Shown here one piece after another: positions 7,767 to 16,006 of a DNA stretch of 45,903 bases (position 1 is the stretch's first letter; the number at the start of each line of letters is the position of its first letter). Below the pieces are notes generated by a model. The model did not search any database. It was given only the letters and a program-made list of their open reading frames with translations, and was not told the DNA's origin. This stretch comes from JBOGNO01 sp050747245 (GTDB lineage: Bacteria > Acidobacteriota > Terriglobia > Acidiferrales > UBA7541). The stretch covers positions 1 through 45,903 of the forward strand of contig JBOGNO010000020.1 of the NCBI GenBank assembly GCA_050747245.1, written 5' to 3'. Made by a program: the position numbers and the translations under genes.

Positions 7767-8151
7767 CGTTTGAGCAGAAGAGTTCTGCCGCTACAGGATT
7801 GCAATCCTTGGGAATTGCGATCCGGTAAGGCTCAAGAATCTGCCAAGTCTTCAGCAATTCGGATGTGCTTACTTGTGCCGACCGCGTATATAAGACAATC
7901 TCCTCAAGGAGCTCATTCAATTGAAGCAATGCGATCCGGTTGAAGGTTCTTTCATGACAATCAGCCAGGGCGGCTTGCGCGGCTTCCGGCGAAAATGACA
8001 CCGCCAATCCGCCATGATAGTAGCGCCCCGTATTGTAGTCTCTTGTCGACGCCAGATAGATTAGTCGGGCGAACTCCCCTCCAATGTTAGACAACGTGCG
8101 CTCCTCGAGCTCCATCACCGCCGCACTCGAGATTTCGCCCCTGTCCGTCAA
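7711..8151 (-). CDS. hypothetical protein, soluble, helical (146 aa)
   Basis: I do not recognise the family. The protein is predicted to be mostly alpha-helical, with an EARLIYLASTRDYNTGRYYHGGLAVSFSPEAA-like middle section rich in Tyr/Gly and no signal peptide or membrane segment. The first-called start is a TTG at 8151; an ATG at 8115 inside the same frame (MELEERTL) is a reasonable alternative. It is the last gene of a minus-strand run: 18 nt separate it from the membrane protein before it. Its 3' end overlaps the 3' end of the XRE regulator gene by 56 bp in convergent orientation, so transcription of one strand may interfere with the other. Confidence 0.6.
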   Translation of the reverse strand: MTDRGEISSAAVMELEERTLSNIGGEFARLIYLASTRDYNTGRYYHGGLAVSFSPEAAQAALADCHERTFNRIALLQLNELLEEIVLYTRSAQVSTSELLKTWQILEPYRIAIPKDCNPVAAELFCSNVKIALAILQEERWVSEAG

Positions 8152-8169
8152 CTTGGCAACCGGGAGATC

Positions 8170-8751
8170 CTATCGCGAGCCCGACTTTTGGGCCCACGCG
8201 ATCCGTACCTTATTCAGAGAATCCGACTCGATACCCTGCACGATTCCATTCGAAATTAGATGAATACGGTCCGACACCCGCAAAAGCAGGCCGATCATCG
8301 CTTGGACCGTGAAAGGGCCGGCGAGCCATACCGCGCAAGAGAGCGTCCAGTACATCGCAAGAAATCCCAGGTAATTCAGCGCTAGTCGTACTTCTGCTGC
8401 GGTATCGATGCCAGCGTCCTCTCGGACGATTATTGCATGCAGTTCCGCGACGCGACGGAGCTCATTACGCGTACAACGCATCCAGGACAGGGCCAGTCTC
8501 TTTCGTTCCTGAAGAAATAATCGTCGAGCCCTTCCGTGGCACTTGCTCCTCACAAACTGCAGGTCATCAAAATCAAAAATTCTTTCGACGATATATTTCG
8601 GCGGCAACTCCAGATGCAACTCGAGGAGGTCCGCGACATCCTCCTTGATTTCTTTCCCAGGGGCAAAGGTTGCAGGGCCGGCTTTCAGCCACAACGCGAG
8701 CAATATGAGCAGTACTGCAGCAACCAGAATGGGAATCAGCAATCCAATCAC
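8170..8751 (-). CDS. membrane protein of unknown function (193 aa)
   Basis: An N-terminal transmembrane segment (IGLLIPILVAAVLLILLALWL, residues 2-23) is followed by a charged cytoplasmic-type domain rich in Arg and Glu (about 35-115). A second hydrophobic region at about 127-157 (LNYLGFLAMYWTLSCAVWLAG onward) comes before a polar tail. I recognise no family. Its ATG overlaps the stop of the preceding 257-residue membrane protein by four bases (ATGA, 8748-8751), the classic sign of translational coupling, and the next gene begins 18 nt after its stop. The three products probably act together at the membrane. Confidence 0.65.
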   Translation of the reverse strand: MIGLLIPILVAAVLLILLALWLKAGPATFAPGKEIKEDVADLLELHLELPPKYIVERIFDFDDLQFVRSKCHGRARRLFLQERKRLALSWMRCTRNELRRVAELHAIIVREDAGIDTAAEVRLALNYLGFLAMYWTLSCAVWLAGPFTVQAMIGLLLRVSDRIHLISNGIVQGIESDSLNKVRIAWAQKSGSR

Positions 8752-9521
8752 GGCCGGGCCACCTTTGAGAGGGCGCCCCGGGCGCTTGCAATGGCCCTCT
8801 GCTTGGCCGAAGCAACAGTTCTAGAGTCGTGATCAGGCCTGCTCCCGCCAGCGTCCTGAGGGTTGGGCTCGTAACGCCAGAGGGCGATACACCAGATTGT
8901 CAAAGAGACTGTGTAAGCCACGGCCGCAATCTGCAGCTCCTTCTTAAAATAGGTTCGCACCGCGAGACTGGTGATGCTCGCCGCAATGTAAACGCTGTAT
9001 CCGGCAATCATTCCCTTCAAGTTTCGCCCAATCGGTATCGAATAATAAAATAACAGAAATACTATTACAACGAGAAAGAGACCCTGTATGCCTCGCAAGT
9101 TACGGTCGAGATTGGCAGTCTCCTCGACCGGGAATGGCAATGTCCGCTCCGCCGAATGCATCAAAAATACTTGGGCGGAGGCAATGATGACCGCTCCCAG
9201 AAAAACGGCTCGAGCGACTCGCGCTGTGCCGGGGTGAGTAGCGAGTGTTTGCGTATAAATCTCCCAGATGACGAAGCAGCCCACCAAAACGCCGATGAAT
9301 TCCGTGTACCAATAAATGCGGGCGTACAACCTCATGCTCACTGCGTACACACAAAATAGGACCGCGGAGTCTACGAGGACAAAGAGGAGATAGGAGTAAA
9401 AAACTGGGTATTTGGTTAGCATGCGCTCTCTGATGGAGCGCACTAAGATCAACGCTATAAGAACAATTCCGATCCACCAGGCAAATCTTGCTGACACACT
9501 CGGCCTCTCTCGGCCGGCCAA
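8748..9521 (-). CDS. polytopic membrane protein of unknown function (257 aa)
   Basis: About six to seven hydrophobic segments are visible: residues 13-26, 38-62, 69-91, 104-121, 147-165, 172-190 and 196-215. A ~40-residue hydrophilic, probably cytoplasmic, tail (NPQDAGGSRPDHDSRTV...) follows. The start called here is a TTG at 9521. A GTG at 9497 with GAGAGG just upstream is an equally good start and would begin the protein at VSARFAWWIGIVL. The gene overlaps the next membrane protein by four bases. It lies 82 nt behind a secreted 15-residue-repeat protein, with a perfect 9-bp hairpin in that gap. No family is recognised. Confidence 0.65.
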   Translation of the reverse strand: MAGRERPSVSARFAWWIGIVLIALILVRSIRERMLTKYPVFYSYLLFVLVDSAVLFCVYAVSMRLYARIYWYTEFIGVLVGCFVIWEIYTQTLATHPGTARVARAVFLGAVIIASAQVFLMHSAERTLPFPVEETANLDRNLRGIQGLFLVVIVFLLFYYSIPIGRNLKGMIAGYSVYIAASITSLAVRTYFKKELQIAAVAYTVSLTIWCIALWRYEPNPQDAGGSRPDHDSRTVASAKQRAIASARGALSKVARP

Positions 9522-9559
9522 TATATCACATCTCTATCGCGACTCTTGATCGAGAGGAT

Positions 9560-9587
9560 GGGGAAGATCCGCAGAGGAATCTTCCCC
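9560..9587 (-). promoter_or_regulatory. intercistronic hairpin
   Basis: GGGGAAGAT (9560-9568) and ATCTTCCCC (9579-9587) form a perfect 9-bp stem with a 10-nt loop. It sits just after the stop of the repeat protein and before the 257-residue membrane protein on the minus strand. No U-tract follows, so partial termination or differential mRNA stability, giving more repeat protein than membrane proteins, is more likely than full termination. Confidence 0.5.
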
Positions 9588-9603
9588 GAACCCTAAGCGA
9601 AAC

Positions 9604-10185
9604 TCAGCCAATGAGAAACTCAACCTCGCTCTTCTGGTGCGGTGGAACGGGCGGCGCGGGGCCGGTTCCATCCGCTCTAAGAACGTGCGGAACGGGTGGT
9701 GCGGGGCCAGTTCCATCCGTCCTAAGAACGTGCGGAACGGGTGGCGCGGGGCCAGTTCCATCCGCCCTAAGAAAGTGCGGAACGGGTGGCGCGGGGCCAG
9801 TTCCATCCGCCCTAAGAAAGTGCGGGACGGGTGGTGCAGGGTTGGTTCCGTCCGCCCTAAGAAAGTGCGGAACGGGCGGTGCAGGGTTGGTTCCATCCGC
9901 TACAAAAGCATGCGGAACGGGTGGTGCAGGGTCGGTTCCATCTGCCCTAAGAACATGCGGAACGGGTGGTGCTGGGTCAGTTCCATCCGCCCTAAGAACG
10001 TGCGGAACGGGCGGTGCAGGGTTGGTTCCGTCCGCCCTAAGAACGTGCGGGACGGGTGGTGCAGGGCCGGTTCCATCCGCCCCCAGAACGGTGCTGGTGG
10101 AGGCAAGCGGCTTTAATTTTTGATTCGTGACGCCGAGAATCATGAGCCCTAGCAACGTCAACAACAGTGTGATTCGTATTTTCAC
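9604..10185 (-). CDS. secreted proline-rich protein of ten 15-residue repeats
   Basis: The GTG at 10185 follows AAAGGAGA with good spacing. Residues 1-22 (MKIRITLLLTLLGLMILGVT) are a signal peptide or membrane anchor. Residues 33-181 are ten tandem copies of VLRADGTGPAPPVPH. Variation is confined to the first two residues (VL, FL, AF) and the residue after DGT (G, N or D). The tail is PHQKSEVEFLIG. The repeat is 45 bp, so all frames of both strands stay open here. The minus frame is chosen for its ribosome-binding site, signal peptide and operon direction. I recognise no named family; the protein is likely extended and exported, and could be a surface, adhesive or processed-peptide product. 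It is the first gene of the minus-strand run facing the XRE regulator. Confidence 0.7.
   Translation of the reverse strand: MKIRITLLLTLLGLMILGVTNQKLKPLASTSTVLGADGTGPAPPVPHVLRADGTNPAPPVPHVLRADGTDPAPPVPHVLRADGTDPAPPVPHAFVADGTNPAPPVPHFLRADGTNPAPPVPHFLRADGTGPAPPVPHFLRADGTGPAPPVPHVLRTDGTGPAPPVPHVLRADGTGPAPPVPPHQKSEVEFLIG
9643..10089 (-). repeat. 45-bp tandem repeat array, ten copies
   Basis: Ten in-frame 45-bp units encode the repeats of the secreted protein. The DNA of neighbouring units is very similar (for example runs of GAACGGGTGGTGC and CCTAAGAACGTGCGG on the plus strand), which suggests recent expansion or gene conversion. Amino-acid changes are restricted to a few positions. Confidence 0.9.
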
Positions 10186-10603
10186 GACGATCTCCTTTTG
10201 AGAAGTTAAACCTCAGGGGACAGCGTACTGGACACGACATACCATGTACCGGGGCACCTTGTCTTGCTAGGTATTCCGAGAGGCGGCGACAAATTCGAAT
10301 CTAGGCGGAACTAGTCCTACCCGGCGCTGTCACTCGACAGAATAGTTCGCATGTATTTGGCGGAGGGGAACGCCGGAGTTTTGCTTGCGAACTCTCCAGG
10401 CGACTCCAGGACACAAGGCAATCGCTTGAACGGCGCCTAGTCCATTGCTGCACTAAATCGAACTCTTGCGGCTGTCGGTGGTTGGACGCCGCTACAGAGA
10501 CTCCAACCGACACCACTACCAACACATGCGCGGTGCTGTGAGATCAAGACGCAGCGCCAATTTTACAGTAAGCGTTTTGATAGGATAGGCTTGCAACGTC
10601 CGT
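10186..10603. other. 418-bp intergenic region between the repeat-protein gene and tRNA-Leu
   Basis: No gene-like frame is seen. It should contain the minus-strand promoter of the repeat-protein operon and the plus-strand promoter of the tRNA. A dyad is noted at 10256-10272. Near the tRNA, TTTACA (10562-10567) and TAGGAT (10581-10586) are promoter-like, but their 13-nt spacing is too short to call a promoter. Confidence 0.35.
10256..10272. promoter_or_regulatory. dyad that may be a regulator binding site
   Basis: ACCTTGTCTTGCTAGGT is an ACCT/AGGT dyad with a 9-nt centre, placed about 70 nt upstream of the repeat-protein start on the opposite strand. Its geometry recalls PadR-type operators, but no PadR gene is in the window; the XRE regulator is another possible binder. 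This is weak evidence. Confidence 0.2.
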
Positions 10604-10688
10604 GCCCGGGTGGCGGAATGGCAGACGCTGGGGACTTAAAATCCCTTGTCTCGATAGAGACGTGTGGGTTCGACTCCCTCCCCGGGCA
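10604..10688 (+). tRNA. tRNA-Leu (anticodon TAA)
   Basis: The 85-nt sequence folds with acceptor GCCCGGG/CCCGGGC and discriminator A. It has a D-arm with the TGGCGGAATGGCAGACGC pattern of leucine tRNAs and an anticodon loop ACTTAAAAT with anticodon TAA. The long type-II variable arm is TGTCTC-GATA-GAGACG, and the T-loop is TTCGACT. The T-stem carries a probable T-T mismatch. The 3' CCA is not encoded. It reads UUA (and UUG by wobble). Confidence 0.95.
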
Positions 10689-10713
10689 CTATCCTCAGGG
10701 CGGTTACGCGAGA

Positions 10714-13700
10714 TTATTCCGGCTTCCAGTTCGGGAGCCGTCCCGGAGTGTGCGGCGCGCCGGCTTGGTCCATCGCTTTTTCTAGGTTGGCCAAATCCAC
10801 CTCCACGAGCTGATGGAGTTTCGCCAGCACGGGCACAAATTCCTTTCCGGCGATCGCGTACGAATCCACTTGCGTTTGCGTCGGATGGGCCGTCGAGAGC
10901 CGCTCCGCGTAAACGATTCCGCCCACGCGCTGCGAAATCGATGGCGGTGTATTTTCTTCATACGACCGCAGTACTTCATCACCGCGAAGCGCGCGAAGCA
11001 AATCCTCCAGTTGCCTGTGAATAGCCTGCGCGTCATCAATTAATTTCTGATCGGGCGCCGGAGTGGCTTGCAGCGCGCGCTCGATTTGTGTCAGCCGTTC
11101 GTTGACGTTCGCTGCGACTTCGAGTGAGCCCGACACGGCACCTTGCAACCGCGCGACTTTGCGCTGGAACGCCACCAGTGCCGCGCGATCTTCTGCCGAC
11201 ATCTGCTGCACGCCCTCAGCCACCACTTGAAAGGTTTGCGGCGTCCCCAGATCGCTCCACTCGCCGTTCACTCGCTCGGCCAGCGCGACCTTGTATGTCC
11301 CGGGCATGGCCAGCGGTCCCGTGGGTCCGCCCTCGCCATCGTCATCGCCCCGCTGGCGCGCGGACGGCAGCGAAGCGGCCGGGTAACGTAGGTCCCAGTT
11401 CACGCGGTGGAATCCTGCCGTGAGCGGACCCGTGATGTGCCGCACCACGTTCCCATCGGCGTCCGTCACTGTGAGGACAATCTGCGGCGCGGGCTCTTCG
11501 GCCTCCGCGCGAAGTTCGTCCGCCGTGGGATAGGGAATCGTCTTGCCCGATTTCTCCGCTTCGTGTTCAGCATCGATGCGTTTTTCCTTCTTCGTTTTCA
11601 GCGCATCCTTCAGGTAGTACGTGAACGTTGCGCCGTAAGGCGGATTGGGAGCAGTGAAGAATTGCTCGCCCTGCCAGGCCTTGCCCGTGCCACCCAGATT
11701 CTGCGAGGGCAGAAACATGAGCGCGTCGCGCACGCCGAAGAGAGCGGCGGGCTTCGCAAGTAAATCCGGCGTCAGTTCGCGAAGCATGCTGTAGTCGTCG
11801 AGAACGTAGAAGCTGCGCCCGTATGTAGCCAGGACGAGATCATTCATTTGCGGCTGAATCGTCATGTCGCTGATGGCGGTGGTCGGCAATCCGCCTTTAA
11901 GTCGGTTCCACTTCTCGCCGCCGTCGTTGCTGAAGTACAGTCCGAACTCCGTGCCCACGAAAAGCAATTTAGCCTCCACGGGATCTTCAGCGATGGACCA
12001 CACCGGGCCATTGGCGGGAAGATTATTCTGGATCGCCGTCCAAGTTTTTCCCGCGTCCGTGCTCTTCATCAGATACGGCTTGAAATCCTCTTCCTTGTGA
12101 TTGTCGAAGAGCGCGTAGACGGTATTCACGTCGTGCTGCGATGCCAGCACGCGGTTGACGTAGCTGCGGGGCGGCGCTCCAGGAATTGCGTCCACCTTGC
12201 GCCAGTTCGCGCCGCCATCTTCTGTCACATCAATCAACCCGTCGTCTGTGCCCACGTAAATCAATCCATCTTTTTTCGGGGATTCCGATAGCGCCGAGGC
12301 ATTGCCGTAAAATGCGGTGGACTGGCTCTTCGCCACGGCTTCCGGGCCCCATACACGCCCCATCACCAGAAGCGAATTGCGGTCGATCTGCCGCGAAAGG
12401 TCTCCGCTGATGGCCCGCCAGGAATTTCCGCGGTCATCGCTGCGAAACAAAATATTCGCGGCAAAATAAATCCGCGTGTGCGAGTGCGGGCTGATGATGA
12501 AGGGCGAATCCCAGTTCCAACGAAGCGGCGGCTCGCCAGGACCCTCTTGCGGAACAATGCCCATGCGCTCGCCCGTGGCGCGGTCGTCACGCACTAGGTT
12601 ACCGTTTTGAAGTTCCGCGTAAACCGTATTTGGATCTTCGGGATCCGCCTGCGACTTGAATCCGTCTCCGCCGTGCGTGAAAAACCAGTCGGTATTCACG
12701 ATCCCGCTCGCGCTGCGCGTGCGCGAAGGGCCGCCCACGCTCGAATTGTCCTGCGTGCCGCCATAGACGTGATAGAAGGGCGCGGCGCGGTCCACGGCGA
12801 CGTCGTAAAATTGCCCGAGTGGCAGGTTGGATTTGAAAATCCAGTTTTCGCCGCGATCGAAGCTTTCGTAAACGCCCCCGTCGCAGCCCACCAGGTAATA
12901 GTTCGTGTCGTGCGGATCAATCCAGATGACGTGATTGTCCACGTGCTTCGATTTTGTTCCTAGGGAGTGCAGCGTGTGGCCGCCGTCGTCGGAAACCTGA
13001 ATGTTTACGCCCATCACGTAGATGCGGTCTTCATTTTTCGGATCCACGAAAACTGTGGCGTAGTACATCGCTCCGGCATCGTATTCGTTGCGGCGATCCC
13101 AGGTGGCCCCGCGGTCCGCGGAGCGGAAGATTCCGCCCTTGTGCTCCGCGGCTTCGACGGTGGCGTACACCACGTTGGGATTCGTCGCGGAAACGGCCAG
13201 GCCGATGCGCCCCATGTCCACGGTGGGCAATCCGGATTTCAGCTTCGTCCACGTCGCGCCCGCGTCCGTGGACTTGTAAATCGCGGATTCCGGCCCTCCG
13301 TCAATCAGTGTCCACGTTTTTCTTTCGCGCTGGTAGGCGGTCGCGTACAACGTGTCGGGATTGTCCGGAGACATCACTAAATCTGACACTCCCGTATGCT
13401 CGCTGATGGAAAGAATGTTCTTCCAGGTCTTGCCGCCGTCCGTGGTTTTGAAAAGCCCGCGATCGCCTCCTGAACCCCACAGAGGCCCTTGCGCCGCAAC
13501 GTACACGATATTCGAATCGCGCGGGTCAATCGCGATTCGCGCAATGTGTTCGGAATTTTTCAAACCGAGATTCTTCCAGGATTTTCCTCCGTCATCGGAG
13601 CGGTACACGCCGTCGCCGTAGCTGACGCTTCGCTGGCTGTTGTTTTCGCCAGTCCCCACCCAGACCACCGCGGGGTTCTTGGGATCGAGCGTCACCGAGC

Positions 13701-14088
13701 CGATGGAGTACGAGCCCTCATGTTCAAATACCGGTGTCCACGAAGCGCCGTCATTTTCCGTCTTCCACACGTTGCCTGAAGCTGCGCCGATGAAATAGTG
13801 CGCGCGATTTTCTGGATCCACCGCAATAGAGACAATTCGTCCGGCAATCAGCGCCGGCCCAATCGAGCGCAACTCCAATCCCGCAAGAGCCTTCTCGAGC
13901 GGCGGCTCGGCTGGTTTGCCCGTCTCGGATGGCTTCCCAGCCTCCGACGGCGCAGCTTCTCCAGATTCGCGCTTCTGCGCCGCCTCGGATTTTTTCGCGG
14001 CATTTTTCTTCTGCGCGCGAATCAGTGTCGCTCCGCATAAGGAAACGGGCAAAAGGCAAGTAAACAAAAAGATGCTTAGACGCTTCAC
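10714..14088 (-). CDS. secreted BNR/VPS10-like beta-propeller protein, paralogue 1
   Basis: The protein starts with a signal peptide (KRLSIFLFTCLLPVSLCGATLIRAQ) and a Lys/Glu/Ala/Pro-rich linker (about residues 30-65). About ten Asp-box (SxDxGxxW) repeats follow, including SDDGGKSW, TTDGGKTW, STDAGATW, SADRGATW, SFDRGENW, TEDGGANW, STDAGKTW and SNDGGEKW. They make one or two beta-propellers of the sortilin/xyloglucanase type. The C-terminal ~300 residues contain a beta domain (QIVLTVTDADGNVVRHITGPL) and helices. GTG 14088 is preferred because GGAGG lies 9 nt upstream; an ATG at 14106 lacks one. No catalytic residues can be assigned, so glycosidase annotation would be a guess. A second copy of the same architecture is at 31906-35085. 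It stands alone, tail-to-tail with tRNA-Leu. Confidence 0.8.
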   Translation of the reverse strand: MKRLSIFLFTCLLPVSLCGATLIRAQKKNAAKKSEAAQKRESGEAAPSEAGKPSETGKPAEPPLEKALAGLELRSIGPALIAGRIVSIAVDPENRAHYFIGAASGNVWKTENDGASWTPVFEHEGSYSIGSVTLDPKNPAVVWVGTGENNSQRSVSYGDGVYRSDDGGKSWKNLGLKNSEHIARIAIDPRDSNIVYVAAQGPLWGSGGDRGLFKTTDGGKTWKNILSISEHTGVSDLVMSPDNPDTLYATAYQRERKTWTLIDGGPESAIYKSTDAGATWTKLKSGLPTVDMGRIGLAVSATNPNVVYATVEAAEHKGGIFRSADRGATWDRRNEYDAGAMYYATVFVDPKNEDRIYVMGVNIQVSDDGGHTLHSLGTKSKHVDNHVIWIDPHDTNYYLVGCDGGVYESFDRGENWIFKSNLPLGQFYDVAVDRAAPFYHVYGGTQDNSSVGGPSRTRSASGIVNTDWFFTHGGDGFKSQADPEDPNTVYAELQNGNLVRDDRATGERMGIVPQEGPGEPPLRWNWDSPFIISPHSHTRIYFAANILFRSDDRGNSWRAISGDLSRQIDRNSLLVMGRVWGPEAVAKSQSTAFYGNASALSESPKKDGLIYVGTDDGLIDVTEDGGANWRKVDAIPGAPPRSYVNRVLASQHDVNTVYALFDNHKEEDFKPYLMKSTDAGKTWTAIQNNLPANGPVWSIAEDPVEAKLLFVGTEFGLYFSNDGGEKWNRLKGGLPTTAISDMTIQPQMNDLVLATYGRSFYVLDDYSMLRELTPDLLAKPAALFGVRDALMFLPSQNLGGTGKAWQGEQFFTAPNPPYGATFTYYLKDALKTKKEKRIDAEHEAEKSGKTIPYPTADELRAEAEEPAPQIVLTVTDADGNVVRHITGPLTAGFHRVNWDLRYPAASLPSARQRGDDDGEGGPTGPLAMPGTYKVALAERVNGEWSDLGTPQTFQVVAEGVQQMSAEDRAALVAFQRKVARLQGAVSGSLEVAANVNERLTQIERALQATPAPDQKLIDDAQAIHRQLEDLLRALRGDEVLRSYEENTPPSISQRVGGIVYAERLSTAHPTQTQVDSYAIAGKEFVPVLAKLHQLVEVDLANLEKAMDQAGAPHTPGRLPNWKPE

Positions 14089-14236
14089 GGTGAATTTCCT
14101 CCGCATCGTGGCTTTGTTGCTTCGGTCCAGCGGCCCGAATGGTACCCCAGACGTGCCCGGGCGCGCCGAGGTTTCGCAAATCCTCGGGGATCAGGTTTTC
14201 TGCATAAGTCTAAGCGCGCTGCACGGCAATCGTGGA

Positions 14237-14863
14237 TCATGCCGGCAATTTCTTCGGCCCACTCACGAATGGGCTGCCGCAAACGTAGAACCGCAGCTTG
14301 CGATTCATCTCGCGCGAAATTCCGATGCGCACGGTCGCGCCGATCGTCATCAACTGCTGCGAGTCCGTGCCCAGCCACAGCGGCCCGCGCGCACAGAGGT
14401 CCGCTCCGTCGAATCGCTTGTCAACTCGCATCGCAATGGTGATGCGCCCGGGGCCGCGCGCCAGATCCACGATTCGACTCGTGCCCCGGCTGCGCATCAT
14501 TTTTCGAATCCCTGCCAGCGGCTCGAGTGCGCGCAGCAGCACGCTCGCGCCGGTTCCCGCTGCCTCGCTGGTCACATTCAACAGGATTGAAGTTCCATAT
14601 GAGAAGTGAACGTACGCGCGCCCGTGCTCGAAAAAGAGCGAACGATTGCTCGCCGTCTGGCCGCGAAAAGCGTGACCGCTGGAATCGCCGGGCGGGTAGG
14701 CTTCCGTCTCGACAATGCGGCCGATCCGCCGCCCGCCCGAGAGTTCGCGCACAAGCAGCTTGCCGATCAGAAATTGCGCCAGCTCGACGGTATCGACCGG
14801 CAATTCCGAGTGGTGCAACCTGCGAATGTTTCGAGGTACAGATTCTTGGAGAGCGCGCGGCAT
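14237..14863 (-). CDS. mpg: DNA-3-methyladenine glycosylase (AAG/MPG family)
   Basis: This 208-residue protein matches the alkyladenine DNA glycosylase family, which excises alkylated and deaminated purines at the first step of base excision repair. Visible markers are LAQFLIGKLLVREL, the catalytic GRIVETEAYPPGDSSGHAFRG (the Glu of VETEAY activates water), the YGTSILLNVTSE strand in place of the commoner YGMYxCxNVV, VLLRALEPLAGI and LARGPGRIT. Its ATG lies 3 nt after the stop of the ROK kinase gene, so the two are co-transcribed, although their functions are unrelated. The length is normal for the bacterial family. Confidence 0.9.
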   Translation of the reverse strand: MPRALQESVPRNIRRLHHSELPVDTVELAQFLIGKLLVRELSGGRRIGRIVETEAYPPGDSSGHAFRGQTASNRSLFFEHGRAYVHFSYGTSILLNVTSEAAGTGASVLLRALEPLAGIRKMMRSRGTSRIVDLARGPGRITIAMRVDKRFDGADLCARGPLWLGTDSQQLMTIGATVRIGISREMNRKLRFYVCGSPFVSGPKKLPA

Positions 14864-14866
14864 GAA

Positions 14867-15832
14867 TCACAAGCTGCAAAGCGCAGCCGCACCGGCAATG
14901 CCTGCGTCCGCGCCATATCTCGCGGCCACGATGGGAATTTCTGACGCGCGTGGAATGATGCACCATTTTGGAAGAGTTTCGCGCACGCGCCCAAAGAACG
15001 GCTTCATCAATTCTGCCGCGCCGCCTCCCAATACGATTACGTCGGGCTCGAGCAGGTCCACAATATTTCCCAACCAGATAGCCAATAGATCCGCGGTTTC
15101 CTCGAGCAATGTCGCGGCCAAGCGGTCGCCCTGGCGGTACGCTTCTCCAACTGTCTCCGCGCGAATCTCGTTCGCGTCGCCTCCCGCCAGAGAAAGTAGC
15201 CGCGAATCCGCACCGCCCGGTTCGCTGAGTCGCGCCCGCGCGCGCTGCGCAATTGCCGGGCCGGAACACAGCGCTTCGATACAGCCTCTCTTGCCGCATC
15301 CACACATCGGCCCACGATAGTCAATCGTGACGTGTCCGCCTTCGCCGGCACTGCCCGTACGGCCATGATAAATTTTCCGGTCGAAAATAATTCCCGTTCC
15401 GATTCCCGTGCCCACCGTAGCGTAGAAAACATCTTTAAATCCCACGCCGGCTCCCCAGATGGCCTCCGCAAGTCCTGCGGCATTGGCGTCGTTATCCACG
15501 CGCGCCGCCAGCCCAAAAACGCGCTCGACTTCCGCGGCCAGAGGGAAATTTCGCCAGCAGGGAAGGTTGGGCGGATTGAGCACGATTCCGCTCTGCGGGT
15601 CGAGCGGCCCCGGTGAGCAAATGCCGATTCCCTGTAGCGAGCTGCGAGCTTCAGGCCGCGCGGAGAGCACCGTGCGAATCGCGTTCTCGACCGAAGAAAA
15701 CCCCGCCGCCGCGTCTGCGGACGCGACCATAGGCACGCGAGTGTTGAATAAGATTTCTCCCGCGGAGCTGACGAGCCCCGCTGCGATCTTTGTGCCTCCG
15801 ATATCCACGCCCAGAATGAATTGTTCGAGCAT
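14867..15832 (-). CDS. ROK-family sugar kinase (glucokinase-like)
   Basis: ROK kinases phosphorylate glucose or related sugars such as N-acetylglucosamine or N-acetylmannosamine with ATP. The phosphate-binding GVDIGGTKIAAGL is at residues 8-20. The sugar-binding region has VDNDANAAGLAE and the ROK signature GEGGHVTID...CGCGKRGCIEAL, with the His and three Cys that bind structural zinc. A second ATP-binding loop is DVIVLGGGAAEL. There is no N-terminal helix-turn-helix, so it is a kinase rather than a ROK repressor. The exact sugar cannot be read from sequence. It is divergent from the secreted GH38 mannosidase gene (174 bp apart), consistent with a role in using sugars released outside the cell. 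Confidence 0.88.
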   Translation of the reverse strand: MLEQFILGVDIGGTKIAAGLVSSAGEILFNTRVPMVASADAAAGFSSVENAIRTVLSARPEARSSLQGIGICSPGPLDPQSGIVLNPPNLPCWRNFPLAAEVERVFGLAARVDNDANAAGLAEAIWGAGVGFKDVFYATVGTGIGTGIIFDRKIYHGRTGSAGEGGHVTIDYRGPMCGCGKRGCIEALCSGPAIAQRARARLSEPGGADSRLLSLAGGDANEIRAETVGEAYRQGDRLAATLLEETADLLAIWLGNIVDLLEPDVIVLGGGAAELMKPFFGRVRETLPKWCIIPRASEIPIVAARYGADAGIAGAAALCSL

Positions 15833-15910
15833 CCCTGTCTTTCACCTGCGAACACGCGGCCATTCGCCGTGTTGGCTGCGCCATTTCTATCACAGACTCC
15901 CAATCGGCGG

Positions 15911-15916
15911 TATACT
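15911..15916 (+). promoter_or_regulatory. possible -10 element for the GH38 gene
   Basis: TATACT lies about 90 nt upstream of the mannosidase start in the divergent ROK/GH38 gap. The -35 position (about 15888-15893, TATCAC) is a poor match, so this is tentative. Confidence 0.25.
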
Positions 15917-16006
15917 CGCGCGCTTGCAAACGTCTTTACGAGCGTTGGAATGGCGCGCCGCGGGCGTCAATCGCATTTTGGCACACGGCAGCGGGAGGGG
16001 GACTCG

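Noticed and set aside
9488..10123. Plus-strand open frame of CGTGGAGPVPSAL-type repeats
   Set aside because: It is the complement of the 45-bp array; the minus frame has the Shine-Dalgarno, signal peptide and operon context.
10558..10586. Promoter of tRNA-Leu
   Set aside because: The TTTACA/TAGGAT pair has 13-nt spacing, and the 17-nt alternative has a poor -35 box.
15821..16006. N-terminal extension of the GH38 mannosidase by 62 codons
   Set aside because: It would hide the signal peptide, overlaps the divergent ROK start, and lacks a ribosome-binding site, unlike ATG 16007.
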